Assembly (NCBI GenBank): GCA_025350815.1
Contig: JANXXE010000060.1
Location: 1 to 49,170, forward strand
DNA: 49,170 nucleotides
Reading direction: 5' to 3'
DNA from: Myxococcales bacterium
GTDB taxonomy: Bacteria; Myxococcota_A; Polyangia; Fen-1088
Of the stretch, positions 16,615 through 25,358 are shown piece after piece; position 1 is the first letter of the stretch; the number at the start of each line of letters is the position of its first letter. The notes under the pieces are model-generated. The model saw only the letters and a list, made by a program, of their open reading frames with translations, was not told where the DNA came from and did no database searches. Position numbers and translations under genes: made by a program.

Positions 16615-17570
16615 AACTTGTCCGGGCGCCTTCGTCTTCGCAGCGTCGCGCGCATCGCCTCGACGACCGGTGGCGGGGCCGGTTCGACGCGCAGGGGCCC
16701 CTGGGCGACACGGGTAAACGCAAAGCCCATGCGCGAATCGATTTTCTTGGCGAAGACGGCATTGACGTGGTCGCGGACGTGCGCGTCCAGTTCGGCAAGT
16801 GGTATCTCGGGGTAGACGCGTGGCCAGGCGACGGCGCCGCCGCCGGGGCTGGCGCCCACCTGCGACAGGGCGGCGCCGAATTGGTCAAAACGCGGTCGCA
16901 GCCGCTTTTTCTCGCCGTGCAGAAGAAAGTGTACCAGCGCCCATCCCGTCGCGTAGTGGCTGCGTTCCCAGTCGCCGTGAAACTGTCCCCAGCGCGCGTT
17001 GAACAGCTCGGCCATCGGCACCAGCAAGCCTTGATTGGCGACCAGGGATGACTGTTCACCGATCGAGCCAAACCAGACCCGATCGTCCGCTATCACGATG
17101 GACGACATATAGGTGGCGAAGCCTTCGTTGAACCAGATCGGAACCGCGGGAAACGTGGCATTGATGAAACCGTGCGCCAGCTCGTGTGCGGCGACCTCGT
17201 CGAGGGAACGCTGTTCCCAGCCGTCGTAGATAACCAACGCGCCCTTCTTGCCGTGCTCGCCTATGAACATCCCGCCGACGGTATTTTCCACCAGCTGGCG
17301 AAATTCCAGCTCGCCAAATAAAAAGACCTGCAAGGGTGGCGTTGCGGTGTTGCCGAAGAACGAAGCCGCAAGGCCGGCGTGAACGTCCTCCAGGCGCTCG
17401 ACCACGCGCTCGTAGTCGCGGGCGGGCTGATCCGTGTACACGTGAAAATGGTCGCTCGACACCAGCTTCCAGTCGCCCGGCTGGTGCGCGCAGCCCACGC
17501 TGGCTGCCAGCGCGGCGGCCGCCACGAGCGGGCGTGCGAAGCGGCCAGCGGACGTTCTTGCCAGGGTCAC
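16611..17570 (-). CDS. gluzincin-like lipoprotein (DUF1570/peptidase MA-like)
   Basis: A 319-residue lipoprotein. From the GTG at 17570 it has a signal peptide with an Ala-rich core and a Cys at AASVGC. The mature protein contains AAHELAHGFINATF followed by PIWFNEGFATYM, the HEXXH...E arrangement of gluzincin zinc peptidases with the third ligand in the Asn-Glu-Gly-Phe-Ala motif, so it may be an active metallopeptidase. DUF1570 or peptidase-MA-like families share this order. The longer frame to 17648 has a TTG start and no signal peptide at its N-terminus. It sits downstream of the SGNH esterase gene on the same strand, 90 bases apart. Confidence 0.78.
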   Translation of the reverse strand: MTLARTSAGRFARPLVAAAALAASVGCAHQPGDWKLVSSDHFHVYTDQPARDYERVVERLEDVHAGLAASFFGNTATPPLQVFLFGELEFRQLVENTVGGMFIGEHGKKGALVIYDGWEQRSLDEVAAHELAHGFINATFPAVPIWFNEGFATYMSSIVIADDRVWFGSIGEQSSLVANQGLLVPMAELFNARWGQFHGDWERSHYATGWALVHFLLHGEKKRLRPRFDQFGAALSQVGASPGGGAVAWPRVYPEIPLAELDAHVRDHVNAVFAKKIDSRMGFAFTRVAQGPLRVEPAPPPVVEAMRATLRRRRRPDKF

Positions 17571-17660
17571 AGCGGTGTCATATAGCCGCGCGTGGCCACC
17601 GTCGCAACAGGCAAGCGACGTTGCTGACCGCTGACACGGCGGCGACAAATGCGCGCCGGA

Positions 17661-18695
17661 CTACTTCAGCAGGCCGCCGATGGCGGCGTACCAGATCGCG
17701 GACATCGTCGCGTAGCCGGCGTCGGTCGGGTGCAGGTTGTCCGAAAGGTAAGCTGACTTGTAGTCGGCGTTGGCCGTGAAGGCGCTGTACATGTCGACCA
17801 GCAAGATGTGCTTGCCTGCCGCGGCCCGCGCTTGCACCAGGGCCGGGATGGCCGCGTTGTACGTGCGGACGCGCTGGTTGTTGACGTCGTCCCGCGAGGG
17901 CACGATCTGGGCGACCACCAGAACCGCATCCGGCAGGGCCGCCAGAATCTTATCGATCAAACCGGCAAGCCTCTTGGGGGCGTTCGGCTGGTCCAGCGTA
18001 ACGTCTGTCATGTCGTTGGTGCCGATCATCAACGTGACGATATGCGGCTTGAACAGAAGCAACCTGTCGGGGACGTACATCGAAATGCCCGAGTGCCCCG
18101 CGATGGGATCGATCGTGTAGCCGCCGACGGCCAGGTGGTTGCGTGGAAACGGCACGCCGTCCAGGGTGGTGGGCCCGCTGATGAACGAGCCCACGAAGGT
18201 GATGTTCTTCTTGTTGGCACGCGCCGTGCGGAACAGCGGCTCGCGGTAACCACCACCCAGGGTGGACCCGACGCCCCCGGTGATGGAATCACCCATCGGC
18301 ATGATCTTGCAGGGCGTTCCGTCGGTGGGGCATGGGCTCGTCCCCGGGGCAGCGTCCGGTCCCCGGGCCACGTCAGCCCGCACATCTGCCGCAGGGGCGT
18401 CAGGCGCTTTGCCGTCGGCGCTGGCGTCGACCGAGGTCGCGTTTACGTCGGCTGCCGACCCGCCGCTATCCGGCGTCGCGGGGACGGGCGCATCGGGCTG
18501 CGATTTGGCCTCCTGTGGGGCATCGGCCCTTGCCGGGGCGCCGGCATCGGCCGTTCCCTCAGCAGGTGGATCAACTCCCGGCCCAACGGCTCGCTTTTCG
18601 GGCGCGCAGGCACTGGCCAGAAGCGACAAAGCGAGCAACGACGAAGCCAGCAACAAGGAAGACCCGCCACGGCGTGGAACCCGGAACACCGACAT
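17661..18695 (-). CDS. SGNH-hydrolase lipoprotein, CE3-like carbohydrate esterase
   Basis: A 344-residue lipoprotein starting at the ATG at 18695 (MSVFRVPRRGG, lipobox LLASAC). After a ~90-residue Asp/Ala/Pro-rich linker comes an SGNH domain: block I MPMGDSITGG with the nucleophile Ser, the Gly of VGGYTIDPIAGHSG, block III MIGTNDMT and block V SDNLHPTDAGY with the catalytic Asp/His. The order GGYREPLF, FVGSF, GTNDM, VAQIVPS, YNAAIP, HILLVDMYS and DNLHPTDAGYATM is very like carbohydrate esterase family 3 acetylxylan esterases. Together with the GH43 enzyme nearby this suggests hemicellulose use. It diverges from the amidohydrolase gene (162-base gap). Confidence 0.87.
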   Translation of the reverse strand: MSVFRVPRRGGSSLLLASSLLALSLLASACAPEKRAVGPGVDPPAEGTADAGAPARADAPQEAKSQPDAPVPATPDSGGSAADVNATSVDASADGKAPDAPAADVRADVARGPDAAPGTSPCPTDGTPCKIMPMGDSITGGVGSTLGGGYREPLFRTARANKKNITFVGSFISGPTTLDGVPFPRNHLAVGGYTIDPIAGHSGISMYVPDRLLLFKPHIVTLMIGTNDMTDVTLDQPNAPKRLAGLIDKILAALPDAVLVVAQIVPSRDDVNNQRVRTYNAAIPALVQARAAAGKHILLVDMYSAFTANADYKSAYLSDNLHPTDAGYATMSAIWYAAIGGLLK

Positions 18696-18857
18696 CCGCC
18701 CGACGGTAACACAGGGACGACACGCCGTGATCGCGCGCACCCGCCGGATCGCACAGTGCCGGCGTGATCCGGGGTCATATCGGCATATCTAAGCATTACC
18801 GATGCGAATCAACGAAGACCCTTGCGCGGCGACATTCCGTAATCTTCGGCGGGCCCT

Positions 18858-20141
18858 GTGAAGAACGGACCACCGTCACCAGTTGTCGTCGCTGCGCCCG
18901 ACAGCGCGGCCGTACGCATCGGCCGGCGCAGCTTCCTGGGCGCATCGCTTGCCGCCGCCGCCTGTACCCCGGGCCTCCGCACGGGTTCGGCGCGGGTTTC
19001 CGGCCCGCGCTTCGACATCCTGGTGCGCAACGGCGACATTTTCGACCCCGAGCGGCGCACCCGCCGCAAAGCAGACGTTGGCGTAAAGGACGGCAAGATT
19101 TCGGCGATTGAAGCGAGCTTGCCCGCCGACCAGGCGCGCGAGGTGATCGACGCCGCTGGTCTCATCGTCTCGCCCGGCCTTGTGGACATGCACACCCACT
19201 GCTACGGCGGCGACACCTTTGGCGTCAGGCCCGACGATATTGCCGGTAATTCAGGTGTGACGACCTGGGTGGACGCGGGGAGCTTCGACAGCGAACAGGT
19301 AAAGGGGTTTCGCCGCAACATTGTGGCACCGTCTCATGCGCGGGTCTTTGGCTACGTCTACCTGTACCCGTCCTCGCGCAACCCGGACCTGGATGCGGTG
19401 GACTACGTCCGTAAGGCCAGTCGCGTAACGGGCGCGGCCGTGAAGGCGAATCCCGACATTCTGCTTGGGGTCAAAGTGCAGATCGGAAAGAACATGAACG
19501 GCAAATACAGCCCCGAGTTCATGAAAATTTCCCGCGAGATGGGCGATGAATTTCAGATCCCGATCATGGTTCACATCAGCTTTGCGCCACCCAGCACCGA
19601 CGAGGTGATGGGCCAGGTTCGCGCCCGCGACGTCATAACCCACTGCTACAACGCGCACACACTCGGAATCCTCAACGATGGCGGCGACGTGCTTGCCAGC
19701 GTGCGGGAAGCCCGCTCGCGGGGCGTCCTGTTCGACGTCGGCCACGGCGCGGGAAGTTTCAATTTCGAGATAGCGCGCAAGGCCATCGCGGCCGGCTTCC
19801 TTCCCGACACGATTTCGACGGATCTCTTCCAGTCGAACTCGATCAGTCGGGTCTTCGACCTTCCAACCACCCTCTCCAAGCTGATGCATGCCGGAATGAC
19901 GCTTGATCAGGTCCTCCTGTGCGGCACTTTGAATGCGGCGCGCATCGTCGGGCACGTGCCCGGCCTTGGCACCATGGCCGTGGGCGCGCCGGCGGACATT
20001 GCCGTGTTGACGGTTGAGAACGGATCCTTCCCGCTGACCGACGCGCAGGGGGACACCCAGACGGCGAAGCAGAGGATTTTCTGCAGGGCCACCATCTGTC
20101 GCGGCCTGACGATGGCGCGGTCCGTGGCCAAGCCGGTCTAG
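18858..20141 (+). CDS. amidohydrolase-superfamily lipoprotein with a Tat-type signal
   Basis: A 427-residue protein of the amidohydrolase superfamily (dihydroorotase/imidazolonepropionase-like branch). The N-terminus has IGRRSFLGASLAAAAC, a twin-Arg motif followed by a possible lipobox Cys36. Metal ligands: His112 and His114 in VDMHTHCYGG, the candidate carboxylated Lys in LLGVKVQIGK, His in IMVHISF and in DVITHCYNAHT, and Asp in ISTDLF. It ends with the usual NAARIVGHVPGLGTMAVGAPADIAVL block. The pattern is closest to 'amidohydrolase/deacetylase' proteins of the EF0837/Atu3266 type; the substrate is unknown. The GTG at 18858 has only a weak ribosome binding site. Confidence 0.85.
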   Translation: MKNGPPSPVVVAAPDSAAVRIGRRSFLGASLAAAACTPGLRTGSARVSGPRFDILVRNGDIFDPERRTRRKADVGVKDGKISAIEASLPADQAREVIDAAGLIVSPGLVDMHTHCYGGDTFGVRPDDIAGNSGVTTWVDAGSFDSEQVKGFRRNIVAPSHARVFGYVYLYPSSRNPDLDAVDYVRKASRVTGAAVKANPDILLGVKVQIGKNMNGKYSPEFMKISREMGDEFQIPIMVHISFAPPSTDEVMGQVRARDVITHCYNAHTLGILNDGGDVLASVREARSRGVLFDVGHGAGSFNFEIARKAIAAGFLPDTISTDLFQSNSISRVFDLPTTLSKLMHAGMTLDQVLLCGTLNAARIVGHVPGLGTMAVGAPADIAVLTVENGSFPLTDAQGDTQTAKQRIFCRATICRGLTMARSVAKPV

Positions 20142-20173
20142 GTTCACCGCGTCCGACACAAGGAGGGGGGGCC

Positions 20174-21184
20174 TCACAGGCAGATGGCGATGACGGCCCC
20201 GCAGGCTGCACAGACCGGGGCGCCAGCCTGCGGCGCGGGGCATGGATTGACGACGCGTTTGAGGCACTGGCGCCCGGCGCCGCAATCCTTGTCCGCGTTG
20301 CAGTTGACCGCCGCGCTTTCGTAGCAGCCGGCGGTGGACAGCTTGGGCTCGACGCAACCAGGTTCGAGCCACCGGCAGCGATCGTCCTTGCCGCAGGTGG
20401 TGGCATCGCGGTAGTCGCCACAGCTGGCGGCAGGAAGCGGCGTGCAGGTCCTTGTCCAGCCGCAGGCGTCCGTGGTTTGTCGGTCGCAGGTGACGTTCGT
20501 GGTGTATCCGGGCCCGCAGGCCGCCACCGGGGGGGGCGGTCCGCAATCGTTCTTGGTGCAGGCCGGTGGGGTGGGGCACTTCGTGATGGTCCATCCGCAG
20601 GTGCCGGCGGCATTCCGCTGGCACACCGGGCCCGCGACCGTTCCGTCCCAGCATTTTTGCGATGGGACACCGGGGGCCACGCCACATTCGTCCTTGGCGC
20701 AGGCAGGTCCCGGGTTGCAGGCACAGGTCGGGCATCCCTGCGCGTCGTTCACGTTTCCGTACTGACAGAAGATCTTGCACACGGGCCCGCACGATACGGC
20801 GTCCTTGGCGGGGCCCGGAGCATCGGCCGGCCCATCTGGAGACGTTGCCGCGTCAGAGGGCGCCGGTTTGCACTGGCAGCTGGGGCAGCCTTTGTCGTCC
20901 GTGACGTTGCCGTACTGACAGAAGATCGCACAAACGGGGCCACACGACAGGCCGTCCTTTCCAACCCCGGCGTCCGTTCCAACCCCGGCGTCCCTGCCGC
21001 CCCCGACGTCACTGCGGGCGCCAACATCGCTGCCAGGGCCGACGTCGCTGACGGAGGTGTGGCCGTCAGTCATCACGGCGCCGCCATCGCCCGATACGTC
21101 GAGGGCACTGCTGTCCATGCACGAGGCCATCAGCAGAGCGGAGAACGCCACCAGGGCCAGGTCAACCAAGGGTGTGCGAAGCAT
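20174..21184 (-). CDS. Cys-rich lipoprotein with two antistasin-like repeats
   Basis: A 336-residue lipoprotein starting at the ATG at 21184 (MLRTPLVDLALVAFSALLMASC, lipobox), preceded by a good GGGAGGA site. An Asp/Gly/Val-rich linker with short repeats (DAGVGTDAGVGKD) is followed by two near-identical modules, CGPVCAIFCQYGNV and CGPVCKIFCQYGNV, each continuing into DxxGCPxCxC. This resembles the antistasin-type Cys pattern of protease inhibitors. Further Cys-rich segments follow, ending in CPAPQAGAPVCAACGAV. Disulfide-rich and surface-exposed is a safe reading; inhibitor activity is only suggested by the repeat pattern. The longer frame to 21346 lacks a signal peptide. Confidence 0.75.
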   Translation of the reverse strand: MLRTPLVDLALVAFSALLMASCMDSSALDVSGDGGAVMTDGHTSVSDVGPGSDVGARSDVGGGRDAGVGTDAGVGKDGLSCGPVCAIFCQYGNVTDDKGCPSCQCKPAPSDAATSPDGPADAPGPAKDAVSCGPVCKIFCQYGNVNDAQGCPTCACNPGPACAKDECGVAPGVPSQKCWDGTVAGPVCQRNAAGTCGWTITKCPTPPACTKNDCGPPPPVAACGPGYTTNVTCDRQTTDACGWTRTCTPLPAASCGDYRDATTCGKDDRCRWLEPGCVEPKLSTAGCYESAAVNCNADKDCGAGRQCLKRVVNPCPAPQAGAPVCAACGAVIAICL

Positions 21185-21435
21185 CTGGAGTCCTCCCGCG
21201 TCAGGGCCACTACCGAACGTCGACAACCGACAAGGGTCAGCAAGGTGCGTGCCGTCACCATTGGACCACAAAAGGCCGTCGGCGCGGCAGCGGGCCGCGG
21301 GGAGGCCGCGGTAGGCTCTCAGAGATCTGAGGCTGCCCGGCCTCAATAACGACGGTCTTGGCGTCCGGGGCGCCGGCGCCGGCCCAGGCGCGGGCCTCTT
21401 CGACCTTCCATGCGGACTGCTTCGTTATGTCGGTG

Positions 21436-22392
21436 CTAACCCAGTTCAGCCGGGGCGGCGCGCATGCCGGCGTCGCGCAACAACGCGCGGTCGGCCTCGA
21501 CGTCGGGATTGCCGGTGGTCAGAAGCTTCTCGCCGTAGAAGATCGATTTGGCGCCAGCCAGGAAACACAGCAACTGCGCCTCACGCGACAGACTGAGCCG
21601 GCCCGCGGATAGACGAACCTTGGACTGCGGCATCAGGACGCGCGCGGTGGCAATCATGCGAACCAGTTCCAGGGGATCGACAGGCGCGCGATCGGCAAGC
21701 GGCGTTCCCGGCGTGGGCACCAGCGCGTTGATGGGCACGCTTTCGGGATGCGGATCCAGATTGGCCAACGTCACCAGCATCGCGCAGCGGTCAGTAATGG
21801 ATTCACCCATGCCGATGATGCCGCCCGAGCAGACCGTGATGCCGGCCTTGCGCACGCGTGACAGCGTCTGCAGGCGGTCATCGAAGGTTCGCGTCGTGAT
21901 GATCGACCCGTAAAACTCGCGCGAGGTATCGAGGTTGTGGTTGTAGGCGGTAAGTCCTGCGTCGGCCAGGCGGCCCGCCTGATCGTCGCTGAGCATGCCC
22001 AGTGTCACGCAGGCTTCCATGCCCAGTTGTCGCACGCCCCGGACCATGTCGAGGACGTTGTTGAAGGCGGGGCCGTCCTTCACCTCGCGCCACGCCGCGC
22101 CCATACAGAACCGGGTCGCCCCGGCGTCCTTGGCGCGACCGGCCGCTTCCACGACCTCGGCCGGCGTCATCATACGTTCGGCGCCGACGTCGGTGTCATA
22201 GCGCGAGGACTGCGGGCAGTAGGCGCAATCCTCGGCGCAGCCCCCGGTCTTCACCGACAGCAGCGAGCAGAGCTGGACTTCTTCCGGTCGGTGGTTCGCC
22301 TGGTGAACCGTCTGGGCCCGCAGGATGAGCTGCGGCAGCGGCAAGTCGTGTAGGGCGCGAACTTCGGGCAGGGCGTAGTCGTGGCGAATCAC
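21436..22392 (-). CDS. bioB: biotin synthase
   Basis: Radical SAM enzyme that inserts sulfur into dethiobiotin. The 318 residues include the [4Fe-4S] motif CAEDCAYC (Cys52, Cys56, Cys59), the [2Fe-2S] ligands in [19 protein letters not shown] and [12 protein letters not shown], and the Arg ligand in [20 protein letters not shown] and [10 protein letters not shown] are typical BioB blocks. The GTG at 22392 lies 13 bases after the stop of the toroid-fold gene, suggesting co-transcription. No other biotin genes are present. A further open stretch without a start codon overlaps and follows its 3' end. Confidence 0.96.
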   Translation of the reverse strand: MIRHDYALPEVRALHDLPLPQLILRAQTVHQANHRPEEVQLCSLLSVKTGGCAEDCAYCPQSSRYDTDVGAERMMTPAEVVEAAGRAKDAGATRFCMGAAWREVKDGPAFNNVLDMVRGVRQLGMEACVTLGMLSDDQAGRLADAGLTAYNHNLDTSREFYGSIITTRTFDDRLQTLSRVRKAGITVCSGGIIGMGESITDRCAMLVTLANLDPHPESVPINALVPTPGTPLADRAPVDPLELVRMIATARVLMPQSKVRLSAGRLSLSREAQLLCFLAGAKSIFYGEKLLTTGNPDVEADRALLRDAGMRAAPAELG

Positions 22393-22405
22393 GACCGCGT
22401 TTTTA

Positions 22406-23473
22406 TCAGTTGATTCTGCGAAGCACCACCAGGACCCTGAGGGTCAGGCAGATCGCCGCCTCGGCATCCTTGGGGGATCGTTCGACGCGGGCGCCCGAGA
22501 TGTCGCCCTTGGGCGGCGGGCCGGGGTACCACAGGCCATCGGGCGACTGGCGCGACCGCAGATAGGCCTCGGCCGTGCGCACGCCCGAGTTTTCCTTGCC
22601 AAGGCCGATGGCCGTCGCCGTGTCGAGTGCGTCCAGCACGTCGGTATAAAAACGCGGCTCGGTCAGAACCTCCCAGAACGCCGGGGCCTTGCGATCCGGG
22701 TAGCGATCGGGCTGCAGGAAGCGCGTCGCCAGCAACTCGGCCGCCCGACGGGCCTCACGCGACGTTCGCCGCACGGATGAGCTAGCCAGGGCCCGCAGCA
22801 CCATCCCGGTAATGAGGTGACTGGACGGGCGCGCAGCCGAATCGGTGCGCACCCCGCGCCAGGCCCAGCCGCCGTCGTCCTGCCGGCGTTCCAGCAGGTA
22901 CTGCATGCCCTTTTCCACGCGGGGATCAGTCTCGAAACCGGTGCGGCACAGGGCGGAGACGGCCCAGCCCTGAAAGTGCAGCGCAACCGCCTTGGCCCGG
23001 CCCTTGGGTGTCTCGGCCAGGGCAAGATCGGCAATGCCCCCGTCGGCCACCTGGGATGCCAAAAGGACGTCGGCCGCCTTGCGCAGCGGCGCCGAAGCCT
23101 CAGAGCCGTCATCGCGGGCGCCCAGATCGCCAAACCGATCTATGCCCCGCAGCGTTGACAGGCAGGTCGCAAAACGCGCCGAGCCCAGGGCCTTTTCCGC
23201 CGTCCGCGCCGGGAAGCTGCCGTCCTTGTCGAACTTCTTGGCGTGGGCCTTGACCTCGGGGTAGCTCCAGATTTCGTTCGCAGTCGGCGCCTCGGCGTCG
23301 TCGATCAAATCGCGCCGAATCCGCGCCAGAATGCTGGGGGAGCCTTCGCGTAGAAGGCGCGGAATCGGGTCGCTGCCAAGGCGCGCGCGCCACCCCGACA
23401 GGGCGCGGTAAGGCGAGGGCGGCGGCGTCAGCGGAGAAAAACGCGGGCGGTTCATGAGCGAAAGGGGGTTCAT
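22406..23473 (-). CDS. prenyltransferase/squalene-oxidase-like alpha/alpha-toroid protein of unknown function
   Basis: A 355-residue protein whose second half has repeated helical units with QW-type motifs: [20 protein letters not shown] and [18 protein letters not shown], as in the alpha/alpha barrels of squalene-hopene cyclases, prenyltransferases and complement-like proteins. No DXDD cyclase motif or prenyltransferase zinc site is visible, so it is probably not a cyclase. There is no signal peptide. ATG at 23473 or at 23455 are both possible. It is followed closely by bioB and diverges from the SspB-like gene by 76 bases. Confidence 0.7.
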   Translation of the reverse strand: MNPLSLMNRPRFSPLTPPPSPYRALSGWRARLGSDPIPRLLREGSPSILARIRRDLIDDAEAPTANEIWSYPEVKAHAKKFDKDGSFPARTAEKALGSARFATCLSTLRGIDRFGDLGARDDGSEASAPLRKAADVLLASQVADGGIADLALAETPKGRAKAVALHFQGWAVSALCRTGFETDPRVEKGMQYLLERRQDDGGWAWRGVRTDSAARPSSHLITGMVLRALASSSVRRTSREARRAAELLATRFLQPDRYPDRKAPAFWEVLTEPRFYTDVLDALDTATAIGLGKENSGVRTAEAYLRSRQSPDGLWYPGPPPKGDISGARVERSPKDAEAAICLTLRVLVVLRRIN

Positions 23474-23549
23474 AGTAACCCATGGGCGCCATTTGGCACG
23501 GGGATTCCGAAGTGGTTATCATCCCGGCTTCCCAAGGGCGGCACGACAC

Positions 23550-24098
23550 ATGAATCCCGATGAACGACCGTCCAAGCGCGATGCCTTCCTGGCCTTCTTC
23601 AAGGAAGGCTGGGTGTCGGTCCATTTGGACGCCCGTCGCCCCGGCGTCGCCGTCCCCCCGGAACTAAGCGAGAACCCGCACCTGGTCCTGCAATACGGGC
23701 GGGACATGCCGCTGCCCATCCAGGATCTGGAGGTCACGGATGCGGGCATTTCGGCCACGCTGTCGTTTTCGCGCACCCCGCACGCCACGGCGATCCCTTG
23801 GTCGGCGGTCTACATCGTCGCCTGCACCGACGGCCGGGGCGTCCTTTATTACGAGGATGTTCCCGAGGAGGTTTCGCTGATGACCTCCCCGGTGGACGGC
23901 GAGACCGGGCGGCCGCTGGATCCCGAGGCGTTCTTGCGCGAAAAGCCCATCCCCGTCCCGGGCGCACCCGTGGAACGTCTGTTGCGGTCGGTTCCAGCCG
24001 CCCCGCAAGACGACGAAACGCCGACGGACGCTCAGCCAGTCAGGGGGCCGTCGCCTGTGCCCCAACGACGCCGGCCGCAGCTGAAACTTATCAAGTAG
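23550..24098 (+). CDS. SspB-like ClpXP specificity-enhancing factor
   Basis: A 182-residue SspB-family adaptor, which binds ssrA-tagged or other substrates and delivers them to ClpXP. The folded domain runs from about 10 to 110 (KEGWVSVHLDARRPGVAVPP, LVLQYGRDMPLPIQDLEV, TAIPWSAVYIVACTDG). A flexible Pro-rich linker follows, and the protein ends RRRPQLKLIK, a close match to the C-terminal ClpX-binding (XB) tail of SspB proteins (RPxLxxxK). I use the ATG at 23550 because the homology begins right after it; the longer frame to 23454 overlaps the divergent promoter region. It converges on the patatin-like gene with a 3-base gap. Confidence 0.86.
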   Translation: MNPDERPSKRDAFLAFFKEGWVSVHLDARRPGVAVPPELSENPHLVLQYGRDMPLPIQDLEVTDAGISATLSFSRTPHATAIPWSAVYIVACTDGRGVLYYEDVPEEVSLMTSPVDGETGRPLDPEAFLREKPIPVPGAPVERLLRSVPAAPQDDETPTDAQPVRGPSPVPQRRRPQLKLIK

Positions 24099-24101
24099 TC
24101 G

Positions 24102-25358
24102 TCAGGTTTCAGGGTCGACGCAGTCCTTGAGAAAGTGCGCCAGTTCGTCGTGTTTGGCCCGTGCGTCCTCGTAGCCCACGCGCACCAACTCGGCTGCGTA
24201 AACGCCGTCGAAGAGAATGTAGGACAAAAGGTCGGCCTCGCTGCCGACCTGCGCCCCGGCGAGGCTGCGCAGCAGGCGAATGCCTGGCCCGCCCCCCATG
24301 CCCTTGAACTGACCCTTGCGCGCGATCTCGCCGGCGATTTCGCCGAGATCCACCGACGGTCGCAGCATGAATTCGCCGACCGTTCGGTAGGGGGCGCCGC
24401 GCGCCTTGGTGATCACGTCATCGAGGCGTTGCTTGTGGGCCTCATCCCCGGCGGCCTTGGCGGCCTCGATGAAGGAATTGAAACGGCGCAGCCGATCGAG
24501 ATCGTAGTCGATGTGGTCGAGTAGAAAGGCGTTGAGGATCTTGCCGGCAAGAAACGCCGCGCCGGGAAAGGGCATGCTTTCTTCGGGCCCTGTCACCTCG
24601 GCCGGCTTGTGGCGCAGACCGACCACCAGGACCTTTTCGGCGCCCAGTCGCAGCGCCGGCGAAAGGGGGGTGTTCTGGCGCAGTCCCCCGTCGCAGAAAA
24701 ATCGTTCGCCGACGGCAATGGCCGGAAACAGAATCGGCAGCGCGGCCGACGCAATCGCGTGCTCGGGCAGCATCTTCACCGCCTGCGCCCGGACGAAGGG
24801 ATCCTGGCTCCACGGCGGCAGCGGGGAGCGGCTTTCCACGAACACCACCGACTTGCCCGATCCGATGTCGGTGGCCGTCACGGACAACGAATCGAACGCG
24901 CCCGATTGGCAGTTCTTGGTCACGCGCGACCACGGAATCAGGCGACGCACCAGGCGTTCCAGTTGCTGGGTCTGCACAACGCCGCCCAGGCGCCGCTGGC
25001 CTTTTTCGACCTCTTCGATCGTACCGCGGCCGAGCAGCGTCGCTGGGGCGCGCATGAATTCTTTGACTCCGAAGGAGACGACCTCTTCGAGCACCATGCT
25101 TTCCCAGCGCTCGGCCAGAAGCTGCCCCTGGCGGGCGGCCATGTCCGCCGTGCCGGCCATGAAACAGGCGTGAATGCCGCCGACGGATGTCCCGCTGATG
25201 ATGTCGAAGTGCACCTGGCCGCCCAGATCGCCGGCCAGATCTTCGCGCAGGTAGCGCAGGATCCCCGCCTCGTAAGCGCCGCGCGCGCCGCCCCCGGAAA
25301 GAACCAGGGCCAGTTTCGGACGGTTTCCCCGTCGTGGGGGCGCGGTCGGGCGGCTCAT
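24102..25358 (-). CDS. patatin-like phospholipase
   Basis: A 418-residue patatin-domain protein, a Ser-Asp dyad lipid acyl hydrolase. The N-terminus has the oxyanion motif SGGGARGAYE (22-27), the nucleophile elbow GTSVG (56-60, Ser58) and the catalytic Asp in FCDGGLRQNTPL (Asp223). The C-terminal ~150 residues contain a patatin-associated helical region. There is no signal peptide, so it is likely cytoplasmic or membrane-peripheral. The ATG directly follows the stop of the BNR/MYXO-CTERM gene, so the pair is probably one transcript. Confidence 0.92.
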   Translation of the reverse strand: MSRPTAPPRRGNRPKLALVLSGGGARGAYEAGILRYLREDLAGDLGGQVHFDIISGTSVGGIHACFMAGTADMAARQGQLLAERWESMVLEEVVSFGVKEFMRAPATLLGRGTIEEVEKGQRRLGGVVQTQQLERLVRRLIPWSRVTKNCQSGAFDSLSVTATDIGSGKSVVFVESRSPLPPWSQDPFVRAQAVKMLPEHAIASAALPILFPAIAVGERFFCDGGLRQNTPLSPALRLGAEKVLVVGLRHKPAEVTGPEESMPFPGAAFLAGKILNAFLLDHIDYDLDRLRRFNSFIEAAKAAGDEAHKQRLDDVITKARGAPYRTVGEFMLRPSVDLGEIAGEIARKGQFKGMGGGPGIRLLRSLAGAQVGSEADLLSYILFDGVYAAELVRVGYEDARAKHDELAHFLKDCVDPET

